DNA of 64,000 bases from Gemmatimonadota bacterium. Lineage in GTDB: Bacteria; Gemmatimonadota; Gemmatimonadetes; Longimicrobiales; Gaopeijiaceae. Numbering within the stretch: position 1 is the first letter of the stretch; each line of letters opens with the position of its first letter. The notes beneath the pieces were generated by a model. The model ran no database searches. It was not told the origin of the DNA and saw only the letters and a program-made list of their open reading frames with translations. Below, piece after piece: positions 24,290 through 32,929 of this stretch. The position numbers and the translations under genes are program-made. Location: contig JAJDTB010000032.1 of assembly GCA_022827345.1 (NCBI GenBank), positions 248,001 through 312,000 on the forward strand, given 5' to 3'.

Positions 24290-26638
24290 ATGAGACACCC
24301 CCTCCCCGCTCTCCCGGCACTGGCCCTCACCTGGGCATCACTGCTCGCGCCCGCTCACCTGTACGCCCAGCAGCCCCCCGTCACGGTCACGGCCGAGGAC
24401 TACGCGCGCGCCGAGTCGTTTCTGGGCGACGCGACCAGCGGCCTCGTCTTCGGCGCCAGCGTGCAGCCCAACTGGCTGTCCGGCGACCGCTTCTGGTACC
24501 GCAACGCGATCCCGGAAGGCGCCGAATTCGTCCTGGTCGACGCGGCGGCCGGCACGCGCGCTCGCGCCTTCGACCACGAGCGCCTGGCCGCGGCCATCGG
24601 CGCCGCCACCGGCGAGGACATCGATCCCCTTCTGCTCCCCTTCCGTACCATTGAACTGAGCGCCGCGGCCCAAGTCCTGACGGCGCAGGCCGGCGAGTCG
24701 CGCCTCCGCTGCGACCTCTCCGCCTACCGCTGCGAAGCCGCCGACCCGGCCCCGGAGCGCGACCCCAACGCGATCACCTCACCCGACGGCACCAGGGCCG
24801 CCTTCATCCGCGACCACAACCTCTGGCTGCGCGACCTGGCCACGGGCGCCGAGACCGCGCTCACCACCGACGGGATCGAGGACTTCGGCTATGCAACCAA
24901 CAACGCGGGGTGGGTCAAGCGCGACTCGCCGGTGCTGCTCTGGTCCCCCGGCTCCGACATGATCGCCACCTTCCAGCACGACGCGCGCGGCGTCGGCATG
25001 ATGCACATGGCCACCACCAACGTCGGCCACCCCGAGCTCGAGTCGTGGAAGTACCCGCTGCCGGGCGACAGCCTCATCTTCCGCATCAGCCGGGTGGTGA
25101 TCCACCTGGGCGAGCCCGACGCCGGCCAGCCCCACCGCGTGGTGCGCCTGGCAATGCCGCCGGACCCGCATCGCTCCTCGACCACCGACCACGTGGCGGG
25201 CCGGGGCGGCGCCTTCCTCGACGCGGAGTGGAGCGCCGACGCCTCGCAGCTCGCCTTCCTCTCGAACTCGCGCGACCACAAGCACGCCGAGCTGCGCGTC
25301 GCCGACCCGCACACCGGCCAGGTCCGCGACGTGCTGGCGGAGACCGAGGAGAACTTCTTCGAGTCGGGTTCGGGCGGGGCGAACTGGCGCGTGCTGAAGG
25401 AGTCGAACGAGGTCATCTGGTTCTCGAAGCGGCACAACTGGGGGCACCTGTACCGCTACGACCTGGCCACCGGAGAGCTGCTGGGCCGCATCACCGAGGG
25501 CGACTGGAACGTGCGGCAGCTGCTGCGCGTGGACGAGGAAGCCCGCACCATCTACTTCACCGGGACGGGGCGCGAGCCGGGCGACCCCTACTTCCAGCAC
25601 TTCTACAAGGTCGGGATGGACGGCACCGGCCTGACGCTCCTCACCCCCGACAGCGCGAACCACACCGTGTCGCTGTCGCCGTCCGGCGAGTACTTCGTCG
25701 ACAGCTACTCGACGCCGGTCATCCCTCCGGTGACGGTCGTCCGGGACGCGGACGGAAACGTCGTGGCCGAGCTCGAGCGCGCGGACATCTCCGCCCTCCT
25801 CTCCTCAGGCTGGCAGCCTCCCGAACCGTTCACCGTCAAGGCGCGCGACGGGGTGACGGACCTGCACGGCCTCATGTACAGGCCCACCGGCTTCGATCCG
25901 GCGCGCGCGTATCCGGTGGTGAACTACCTGTATCCGGGGCCGCAGTCGGGGAGCGTGGGCTCGCGTTCGTTCCGGGCCTCGCGCGGCGACAAGCAAGCGA
26001 TCGCGGAGCTGGGGTTCATCGTGGTCGAGGTCGACGCGATGGGCACGCCGGGGCGGTCGAAGGAGTTCCACGACACCTACTATGGCAACATGGGGGACAA
26101 CGGGCTGCCCGATCAGGTGGGGATGGTGCGGCAGCTCGGGGAGCGGCACCCGTGGATGGACCTGGACCGGGTCGGCATCTGGGGGCATTCGGGGGGCGGC
26201 TTCGCGAGTACGGCCGGGATCCTGCGCTACCCGGACTTCTACAAGGTGGCGGTATCGCAGGCCGGCAATCACGACAACCGCAACTACGAGGACGACTGGG
26301 GCGAGAAGTGGCAGGGGCTGCTGGAGACCTACCCCGACGGCACCACCAACTACGACAACCAGGCCAACCAGCTCGTGGCGGAGAACCTCGAGGGCAAGCT
26401 GCTGCTGGCGCACGGGACCATGGACACGAACGTGCCGCTGTACAACACGCTGCTGGTGGTGGACGCCCTGATCGCGGCCGACAAGGATTTCGACCTGATC
26501 ATGATGCCGAACCGCGGTCACGGCTTCGGCAACGAGCCGTACATGATGAGGCGCCGGTGGGATTACTTCGTGCAGCACCTGCTTGGGGTGGAGCCGCCGG
26601 AGTACACGATCGGGGCGGGGCGGCGGCCGGTGAGCTGA
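24290..26638 (+). CDS. Exported S9 family peptidase (DPP IV / prolyl-oligopeptidase type)
   Basis: 782 residues. Signal peptide about 1-23 (ending LYAQQ). Residues about 100-500 form the DPP IV-type N-terminal propeller (TSPDGTRAAFIRDHNLWLRD, DAEWSADASQLAFLSNSRD). The catalytic domain follows: Ser634 in GHSGGG, Asp712 in GTMDTNV, His744 in NRGHGFG. It removes N-terminal dipeptides, usually after proline or alanine, in the periplasm. ATG at 24290 is chosen over the upstream TTG 24245 because of the signal peptide and the AAGGG. A hairpin overlaps that site. Fits with the other exported peptide-handling proteins in the window. Confidence 0.92.
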   Translation: MRHPLPALPALALTWASLLAPAHLYAQQPPVTVTAEDYARAESFLGDATSGLVFGASVQPNWLSGDRFWYRNAIPEGAEFVLVDAAAGTRARAFDHERLAAAIGAATGEDIDPLLLPFRTIELSAAAQVLTAQAGESRLRCDLSAYRCEAADPAPERDPNAITSPDGTRAAFIRDHNLWLRDLATGAETALTTDGIEDFGYATNNAGWVKRDSPVLLWSPGSDMIATFQHDARGVGMMHMATTNVGHPELESWKYPLPGDSLIFRISRVVIHLGEPDAGQPHRVVRLAMPPDPHRSSTTDHVAGRGGAFLDAEWSADASQLAFLSNSRDHKHAELRVADPHTGQVRDVLAETEENFFESGSGGANWRVLKESNEVIWFSKRHNWGHLYRYDLATGELLGRITEGDWNVRQLLRVDEEARTIYFTGTGREPGDPYFQHFYKVGMDGTGLTLLTPDSANHTVSLSPSGEYFVDSYSTPVIPPVTVVRDADGNVVAELERADISALLSSGWQPPEPFTVKARDGVTDLHGLMYRPTGFDPARAYPVVNYLYPGPQSGSVGSRSFRASRGDKQAIAELGFIVVEVDAMGTPGRSKEFHDTYYGNMGDNGLPDQVGMVRQLGERHPWMDLDRVGIWGHSGGGFASTAGILRYPDFYKVAVSQAGNHDNRNYEDDWGEKWQGLLETYPDGTTNYDNQANQLVAENLEGKLLLAHGTMDTNVPLYNTLLVVDALIAADKDFDLIMMPNRGHGFGNEPYMMRRRWDYFVQHLLGVEPPEYTIGAGRRPVS

Positions 26639-26799
26639 GGGCGGCAGCTTGATCGATAGCGGGTTCATTGTTGGTGATCGTAATACGACTTGCAACAGAT
26701 CGCAATACCGTCGACAGCCCGGTCTTCCCCGAACGGGCTCCGGGGGGGAGCCTTGCGTGGGACCGGATGTAGCGTGGGCCCAGGGGCGCTATGGCCCCC

Positions 26800-28803
26800 T
26801 CAGCAGGTCAGGCAGCGATGGCTGTTCGACGAGCCGAGCTTCTCCAGCAGCGCCACGGTGGCCGGGAGCGGCGAGACGCGCTGGACCGGTCCGTTGGCCA
26901 GATCCGCCACGGTCTGCCCGCGGCGGCTGATCGCGCGGATGTCGGCCCCCTGCTCCACCAGGTAGATGATGAGCTGGTGGTCGCCGCGTGCCGCCGCGTG
27001 GTGCAGCGCGTTGTAGCCGTTGTGGTCGCGGGCGTTGATGTCGACGCCGAGTTCTTCGACCAGGTAGCGCACGGCAGGAAGCCAGCCGTCGGGGGCGTGG
27101 CGATGCGCATTGCCGGCGAAGCCCTCGCCGTAGCCGACGCCCGAAGCCGCGTGGATGGGCCACACGCCGGGTCCCCCCGCCGGGACCGGCGGCAGGCCGG
27201 AGGCGTCGGGTGCCAGCGCGCGCAGGGAGTCGGCGACCTCGGAGGCGCGGACCAGGTTCTGCCGCACTTCGTCGTCCAGGCCGGCGAGGAGGTCGTCGGG
27301 GAAGTCGCCCTGGTCGTCGTCGGGCAGATCGTTGCGCACCGATGTCAGGAGGACGACGCGGGCCGAGTCGTTCAGTTCGGCGTAGGTGGAATCGGACGCG
27401 AGTTGGGTCCGGTTCTGCTGGCGCAGGAACTCGTCGGTGGAGAGACGGCGGCGTCTGGGCGGGGCCACCGTCGGGATGCCGGGGTCGGCTCCGTGCGTGA
27501 CGAGCAGTTGCATGGCGGCCACGTCGGTGGCGTAGGCGGCGCGCCAGAAGGCGGTCGCCCCGTCCGTGTCGACGAGGCCGCAGTTGCGGTTGCCGCACCC
27601 GCTGTATTCCATGTACCAGGGGTGGAGCGTGAGGCGGGCGTCGGGATCGGCTCCAGCCTTGAGCAGCGCCTCCATGACGTCGAGGTAGGTGGCCGTCTGC
27701 AACCCCATCTCCTGGGGCTGGGGGTAGCGGGTGCGGGGCTGCCAGCGCGCGTTGACCGCCGCCCAGACCGGGGTGGCGCCGTTCAGCGCCGAGGCGATGT
27801 CCGGGTCGGCCCCCCGTTCGATCAGGGTCAGCGCCAGATCGAACTGGCCGTTGATCGTGGCCATGAGGAGGGGGCTGGTACCGTCGGCGTCCGAGACCCG
27901 GTCGATATCGGCGCCCCCGTCGAGGAGCGCGACGGCGGACTCCGCGTATCCCTGCCGCACGGCGTGCAGGAGGGCGGTCAGGCCGCCCTTGGCCTGGACG
28001 CGCCGGGGGCGGAAGTCGTCCTCCTCCTCTTCCTCTTCTTCTTCGGGGAGCCCTTCCTCGTAGATCTTGCGCGATGCCCGCACCGCCGTCTGGAACTCGG
28101 TGGGAGTCGGGGCCCGGGACCTGCCGGCCGTCAGCGCCTCGACCGCCTCGGTGCGGCGCCGGCCCGCGATCCGGTCGAGCTGGGAGAGTTCCTGAAGGTT
28201 CTCCACCTTGCTGGTGATATCGGGGTCGGCCCCCGCCGCAAGGAGCACGCGGATGGCGTCGGCGCGGTTCATGGAGGCCGCGAAGATGAGCGGGGTCTGG
28301 CCCCACACGTCCTCGCGCGCGTCGGGGTCGGCGCCGTGGTCGAGCAGCGCGGTGACCAACGGCGCGGAGCCGGCGGTGGCGGCCAGGTGGAGGGGCGTGG
28401 TGCCGGTGCCGGGCGCGGGTGCGGCCGCATCCGCGCCGGCGTCGAGAAGCATGAGCGCGACGGCATCGCTGCCGGTGCGCGCGGCGATGTGGAGCGGCGT
28501 GTAGCCGCCGATCCGGGTGACGGGCTCGATCACCGCCCCCGCGTAGAGGAGCATCTCGGCGAGTTCGGCGCTGCCGAGCTCGGCGGCCCAGTGCAGCGCG
28601 GTCATGCCGTCGCCCTGGGCCGCGTTGACGTCCGCGCCGCCGGCAAGCAGCGCGCGCACCGCGGCGACGTCGCCGTCCATCGCCGCGTCGGCCACGGGGG
28701 AGTCGGGGGCACGCGGGGTCGCCGCCGTGAGGGCGCCGATCAGCGCCGCGGCGCCGAGCAGGCCAGCGGTCAGGGGGCGTTGCCGTGTAGCCATGGCGGT
28801 CAT
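26800..28803 (-). CDS. Ankyrin-repeat protein, exported
   Basis: 667 residues. The ATG at 28803 overlaps the stop of the DUF1552 gene as ATGA; a second ATG at 28794 is possible. N-terminal hydrophobic segment (about 12-28) suggests export. Ankyrin repeats run in two blocks: about 40-195 (five units such as DGMTALHWAAELGSAELAEMLL, GYTPLHIAARTG, TTPLHLAATAG) and about 270-360, with a last pair at about 590-640. Between them are a polyacidic run of Glu/Asp (about 245-257) and a polar region (about 440-540). A protein-binding scaffold, probably for the DUF1552/DUF1592 products encoded just upstream in the same operon. Confidence 0.85.
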   Translation of the reverse strand: MTAMATRQRPLTAGLLGAAALIGALTAATPRAPDSPVADAAMDGDVAAVRALLAGGADVNAAQGDGMTALHWAAELGSAELAEMLLYAGAVIEPVTRIGGYTPLHIAARTGSDAVALMLLDAGADAAAPAPGTGTTPLHLAATAGSAPLVTALLDHGADPDAREDVWGQTPLIFAASMNRADAIRVLLAAGADPDITSKVENLQELSQLDRIAGRRRTEAVEALTAGRSRAPTPTEFQTAVRASRKIYEEGLPEEEEEEEEDDFRPRRVQAKGGLTALLHAVRQGYAESAVALLDGGADIDRVSDADGTSPLLMATINGQFDLALTLIERGADPDIASALNGATPVWAAVNARWQPRTRYPQPQEMGLQTATYLDVMEALLKAGADPDARLTLHPWYMEYSGCGNRNCGLVDTDGATAFWRAAYATDVAAMQLLVTHGADPGIPTVAPPRRRRLSTDEFLRQQNRTQLASDSTYAELNDSARVVLLTSVRNDLPDDDQGDFPDDLLAGLDDEVRQNLVRASEVADSLRALAPDASGLPPVPAGGPGVWPIHAASGVGYGEGFAGNAHRHAPDGWLPAVRYLVEELGVDINARDHNGYNALHHAAARGDHQLIIYLVEQGADIRAISRRGQTVADLANGPVQRVSPLPATVALLEKLGSSNSHRCLTC

Positions 28804-30212
28804 CCCTGCGTCGCCGCGGACGATCCGGGGACCAGGGAGAATTCGCCCGTGCTGTCGCCGAAGCTCTCCATCTCCATCCCCATCCCGTTGAGCGCCCACA
28901 GCATGGCATTGGCCATGGGCGTCGCGTCGGGGGCTGCGAGGTGCAGGTTGCCCTCCAGCAGGCCGTCTGCGCCGCCCAGCAGGACGAGCGGGCAGCGGCG
29001 GTGGTTGTGCAGGTTGGCGTCGGCCATCGGCGACCCCCACATGACCATGGTCTTGTCGAGGAGGCTGGCGTCGCCCTCCATGCTGCTTTGCAGCTTCTCG
29101 AGGAAATAGGGCAGCTGCCCAACCCGGAACTGGCAGATCTTGTTGAACTCGAGGATCGCTTCCTCCCGGCCGCCGTGGTGCGACGCCGGGTGGAAGGGGC
29201 GGTCCGAGCCGCTTTCGGGGAAGACGCGGTTGTCGGCGTCCCGGCCGGTCTTGAAGGAGATGATCCGCGTCATGTTGGTCTCGAAGGCGAGCACCTGCAG
29301 GTCGAACATGAGGCGCATGTGCTCGGTGTACGAGTCAGGCACGCCGGCGGGCGCTTCGGGCAGCTCGCGCTCCTCGCCGCTCGTGTTGCGCGATTCGACA
29401 GCCGCGATCCGGCGCTCGATCTCGCGCACGTTGTCGAGGTAACGGTCCATGCGCAGGCGGTCGGTGGCGCCCAGCTCACGCTTCAGCGCCGCGATCTCGC
29501 CGGCCATCCAGTCGAGGATGCTCCTGCGTGACGCCCGCCGCGCGGCCCGTTCCTCGGGCGTGCCACCGGCCCCGAAGAGCATGTCGAAGGCAACGCGCGG
29601 GTCGCGGATCATGGGCAGGGGCTCGTTGGGCGACGCCCAGCTGATCGTATCCGTGTAGGCGCAGGAGTAGTTGTAGGTGCAGCCCCCCGCCTGGTCGAGG
29701 TTCTCGATGCAGAACTGCATGGACGGCAGCGGCGTGTCCTGGCCGAAGCGCTGCGCATACATCTGGTCGAGCGAGGTGCCCACCCAGATGTCCGACCCCT
29801 GGGTCTGCTTGGGATGGGCCTGGGTGAGGAAGACCGCGCTGGAGCGGAAGTGGTCGCCGCCGATCTCGGGCGTGGTGAAGGCCTCGGCCTGGCGGCAGTC
29901 GGTATTGCTGACGATGGTCAGCCGGTCCTGGAAGGGCTGGAGCGGACTGAGCGCGCTCTCCGGCAGGATCTCGAAGTCCTTGCCCGTGGTTGCCGGCGCG
30001 TACAGGTGCTGCGTCGCGCCCCACTCGTTGCAGCCCGCCAGGCCGTGGACCTCCTCGATGCACACGAGGCGCGTCGGGCCCTCGTCGGGGCGGGTGTGAG
30101 CGCGCAACTGTCCAGCCGGGATCATGGCGTCGAGCAGCGGCAGCGCGGCCGTGGCGCCGAGGCCCCTGAGGAAGGTGCGGCGCGGAATGTGGGTACCGGT
30201 GATGAGGTGCAT
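28800..30212 (-). CDS. DUF1552 protein with Tat-type signal
   Basis: 470 residues. The start PRRTFLRGLGATAALPLL has the twin-arginine motif, so it is probably exported folded. The rest fits DUF1552, a family related to DUF1501/sulfatase-like folds, seen in Planctomycetota, Gemmatimonadota, Acidobacteriota and Myxococcota almost always next to a DUF1592-type protein. Here the two are 5 bp apart. Conserved pieces: SNTDCRQAEAF, GGDHFRSSAVFLT, SLDQMYAQRFG, PFHPASHHGG, LLDKTMVMWGSPMAD. No function has been established for the family. The stop overlaps the ankyrin gene start. Confidence 0.88.
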   Translation of the reverse strand: MHLITGTHIPRRTFLRGLGATAALPLLDAMIPAGQLRAHTRPDEGPTRLVCIEEVHGLAGCNEWGATQHLYAPATTGKDFEILPESALSPLQPFQDRLTIVSNTDCRQAEAFTTPEIGGDHFRSSAVFLTQAHPKQTQGSDIWVGTSLDQMYAQRFGQDTPLPSMQFCIENLDQAGGCTYNYSCAYTDTISWASPNEPLPMIRDPRVAFDMLFGAGGTPEERAARRASRRSILDWMAGEIAALKRELGATDRLRMDRYLDNVREIERRIAAVESRNTSGEERELPEAPAGVPDSYTEHMRLMFDLQVLAFETNMTRIISFKTGRDADNRVFPESGSDRPFHPASHHGGREEAILEFNKICQFRVGQLPYFLEKLQSSMEGDASLLDKTMVMWGSPMADANLHNHRRCPLVLLGGADGLLEGNLHLAAPDATPMANAMLWALNGMGMEMESFGDSTGEFSLVPGSSAATQG

Positions 30213-30217
30213 CGTGG

Positions 30218-32713
30218 TCAGTCTCCTTGCCTCGTGTCGCGGGACTCTTCCGTCCCGTCAGCAGGCTGTTCCTCGGCGGCGGCCAGAGGGGCCCGCTTCA
30301 TTCTGAATGCATCGCTCTTCACCACGCCCAGTACGAGGGAAGAGATGCTGTAGTCTTCGCTTTCAGCGCTCTGCACGATCTGCCGGATCGCGGGCTGGTC
30401 GTAGTATTCCACCCGTCGCCCCAGCGCGTACGCCATAAGGTTTTCGGTGAAGGTGCGCACCAGCGGAAGCGGGCGCCTGAGCAGAGCGGTCGAGAGTTCG
30501 GCCGGGGTCTGCACCGGCGTCCCGTCGTAGAAGTCGCCGCGCGTGTCGAGCGGCATCCCGTGCTCGAGCGACCGCCACTTGCCGGTGACGTCGAAGTTGT
30601 CGAGGGCGAGGCCGATCGGGTCCATGAAGCGGTGGCAGGACGCGCACTGCGGGTTCTCGCGGTGGATCTCCATGCGCTCGCGCGTGGTGAGCAAGCGGCC
30701 GTCGCGCGAGGCCTCGGCCTCTTCGAGGTCCGGGATCCCGGGCGGAGGCGGTGGTGGCGGCGTACCCAGCAGCACCTCCATCACCCACTTCCCGCGCAGC
30801 ACGGGAGATGTGCGGTTGGCCAGCGAGGTGAGGACCAGCACGCTCCCGTGGCCCAGCAGACCGACGCGGCGGTTGTCGGGATAGTCGACCTTGCGGAGGT
30901 ACGCTCCGGGAACGGGCGGGAAGCCGTAGTGGGTGGCCAGCCGCTCGTTGACAAAGGTGTAGTCGGCGCGGAACAGGTCGAGGATGCTCCGGTCCTCTTC
31001 GACCAGATGGTTGAAGAAGGTTTCCGTCTCGAGCCGCATCGCGTCGGCCAGCATCTCGTCGAAGTTCGGGAAGAAGTTGGGATCCGGGCGGACCTTGTAG
31101 AGATCCTGCAGCCGCAGCCACTGCCCGGCGAAGCGTGCCCCGAGGGCGTGGGCGCGGGGGCTCTCCAGCATGCGCAGCGCCTGGCGTTCGATTTCGTCGG
31201 CGTCGTGAAGCCCCTCGTCGGCCGCGGCCGCGAGGAGCGCGCCATCGGGCGGAGCCCCCCACAGGAAGAATGACAGCCGCGAGGCCAGATCGACGCTGGA
31301 GATGGGGTAGATCTCGCCCGGCTTCACCCCCTCCGGCTCCCGCTCGGTGCGGAAGACGAAGCGCGGGCTGGCCAGCACCGCCTCGAGCGCCATGCGGATC
31401 CCGGTCTCGAAGCCGCCCAGCGCGGCGCCGTTCTCGTAGAAGACCATGAGTCCGTCAACGTCCGCGGAGTTCGCCGGCCGGCGGTAGGCGCCGCTCGCCA
31501 GCGTCTCGACGATCCTGCGGGCGCACGGCAGCTCTTCCGCCGCCGAGGTGGGACGGCAGACGAAGACGCGCTGGCGGGTGGGATTGTCCGAGACCCCGGT
31601 CGCGTCGTACGGACCGCCTACGATCAGTTCGCGCACGTGAGGCAGGGTGGTGATTCCTCCCCCGCCGGACCCGCCGCCCGCCATCGACCAGTCGTGGGGC
31701 CGGATCAGGTCCTCGTATGGACCGTCGAAACCGCGGATGAAGGCCGCCGAGACCTTGCGCTGGCCGGCGCGCACGAAGATCCGTCCGGTGCTGATCGGCG
31801 CCGCGCCGCGCCCGTCGGCACCCGCCCCGGTGCGGGCGTGATGCAGCAGGGCCACGCTTTCGCCGTCGATCGAGATGTCGATGTCCTCGAAGCGCGTGTT
31901 GGAGCCGGAGGAGAAGCCGAGCTCGAAAACGTACTCGCCGTCGGCCGGGAAAACGTGCTCCACGACCACGCCGCCCCGGGTCCCGTAGGGAGTACCCTCC
32001 ACGCGGTCCCAGGGATGCTGCGAGGTGTACTCGGACACCTTGTAGGAACGGTCGACCGCAGGGGCCGTCCGGTCCCCTACCGCCCAGCGGCTGATGTCGG
32101 CCGCGGCGTTCAGGTACGACTCCACCAGGGTCGGCGACATCGCCTGCACATCGGCGATGTTGTCGAAGTTGGCGCTCATCTGGTCGAGCGGCAGCCAGTC
32201 CCCGGCGTCGACGGTGAGGCCGAGCAGGTCATGGATCGCACGCGCATACTCGGCGCGGTTGAGCCGCTGGAAGGTCCGCTGGCCGGGATCAGGGCGGTCC
32301 GCCGCCGCGCCGTCGAGGATCTCCTCCAGTCGCTCCACCAGCGCGATGAGCGTGTCGCCTGCGGGTTTGCGCGTTCCCGGCGGCGGCATCATCCCGGCGC
32401 GCAGCTTGCGCACCATGCGTTCGGCGATGTCGGCGTTGCGGTCCGCTTCCTCGACCACGAATCCCTCGAGGGAGAGGTTGCCGGTCAGGCGGCGCTCGTT
32501 GTGGCAGCGCACGCACACCCGCTGGACGACTTCCGTTTCGGTCGAGGTCTCCGGGAAGGAGGACAGGAGGGACGACGGATTCGAGGGGGCGCCCGCCGCT
32601 TGCCGCGACGAGGTGACTGCCATGTCCTGAAGAGGATTCGCCGCGTTGTCGCCGGTCGAAAACAGCAAAGCAAACGCGCCCACCGTCAGGAACGGAAAAC
32701 CGAGTGATTTCAT
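30218..32713 (-). CDS. DUF1592/DUF1588/DUF1587/DUF1585 cytochrome-c-like protein
   Basis: 831 residues with an N-terminal export signal (about 1-20). A heme-binding CxxCH (CVRCH, 67-71) lies in a Planctomycete cytochrome C-type N-domain with MPPPG. It is followed by DUF1587 (LNRAEYARAIHDLLGL), a carbohydrate-binding-like insertion (about 235-350), DUF1592 (LASRLSFFLWGAPPDGALL), DUF1588 (with a second CxxCH, CASCH, in HRENPQCASCHRFMDPIGLALDNFD) and DUF1585 (ENLMAYALGRRVEYYDQPAIRQI). It heads a three-gene operon with DUF1552 and ankyrin genes. Probably periplasmic electron transfer linked to polymer breakdown; this is inference. Confidence 0.9.
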   Translation of the reverse strand: MKSLGFPFLTVGAFALLFSTGDNAANPLQDMAVTSSRQAAGAPSNPSSLLSSFPETSTETEVVQRVCVRCHNERRLTGNLSLEGFVVEEADRNADIAERMVRKLRAGMMPPPGTRKPAGDTLIALVERLEEILDGAAADRPDPGQRTFQRLNRAEYARAIHDLLGLTVDAGDWLPLDQMSANFDNIADVQAMSPTLVESYLNAAADISRWAVGDRTAPAVDRSYKVSEYTSQHPWDRVEGTPYGTRGGVVVEHVFPADGEYVFELGFSSGSNTRFEDIDISIDGESVALLHHARTGAGADGRGAAPISTGRIFVRAGQRKVSAAFIRGFDGPYEDLIRPHDWSMAGGGSGGGGITTLPHVRELIVGGPYDATGVSDNPTRQRVFVCRPTSAAEELPCARRIVETLASGAYRRPANSADVDGLMVFYENGAALGGFETGIRMALEAVLASPRFVFRTEREPEGVKPGEIYPISSVDLASRLSFFLWGAPPDGALLAAAADEGLHDADEIERQALRMLESPRAHALGARFAGQWLRLQDLYKVRPDPNFFPNFDEMLADAMRLETETFFNHLVEEDRSILDLFRADYTFVNERLATHYGFPPVPGAYLRKVDYPDNRRVGLLGHGSVLVLTSLANRTSPVLRGKWVMEVLLGTPPPPPPPGIPDLEEAEASRDGRLLTTRERMEIHRENPQCASCHRFMDPIGLALDNFDVTGKWRSLEHGMPLDTRGDFYDGTPVQTPAELSTALLRRPLPLVRTFTENLMAYALGRRVEYYDQPAIRQIVQSAESEDYSISSLVLGVVKSDAFRMKRAPLAAAEEQPADGTEESRDTRQGD

Positions 32714-32763
32714 ACAGATCGGCTCCAGCCAAGGGCATCCACCCTTTCACGCTAGCGAGTACG

Positions 32764-32785
32764 GGAGCCCTCGGGCAAGGGCTCC
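32764..32785. repeat. Hairpin in divergent intergenic region
   Basis: GGAGCCCT-CGGGCA-AGGGCTCC (8-bp arms, 6-nt loop), between the divergent starts at 32713 and 32930. No T-tract, so a terminator is unlikely. It could lie in the leader of the plus-strand gene. Otherwise I see nothing in this 216-bp gap. Confidence 0.3.
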
Positions 32786-32929
32786 GTGCGGATCGAAGCG
32801 GATCCGGCGATGCGGGGTTGTGTCAAGTGGAATCGCCGCAGACTCTTTACCGACCCGATCGGAGGCATCGCGGCCGTCTCTGCTCGGTCTCGTCAACACG
32901 TCCGCAGTGGACCCGTCAGTGGAGTGGGA

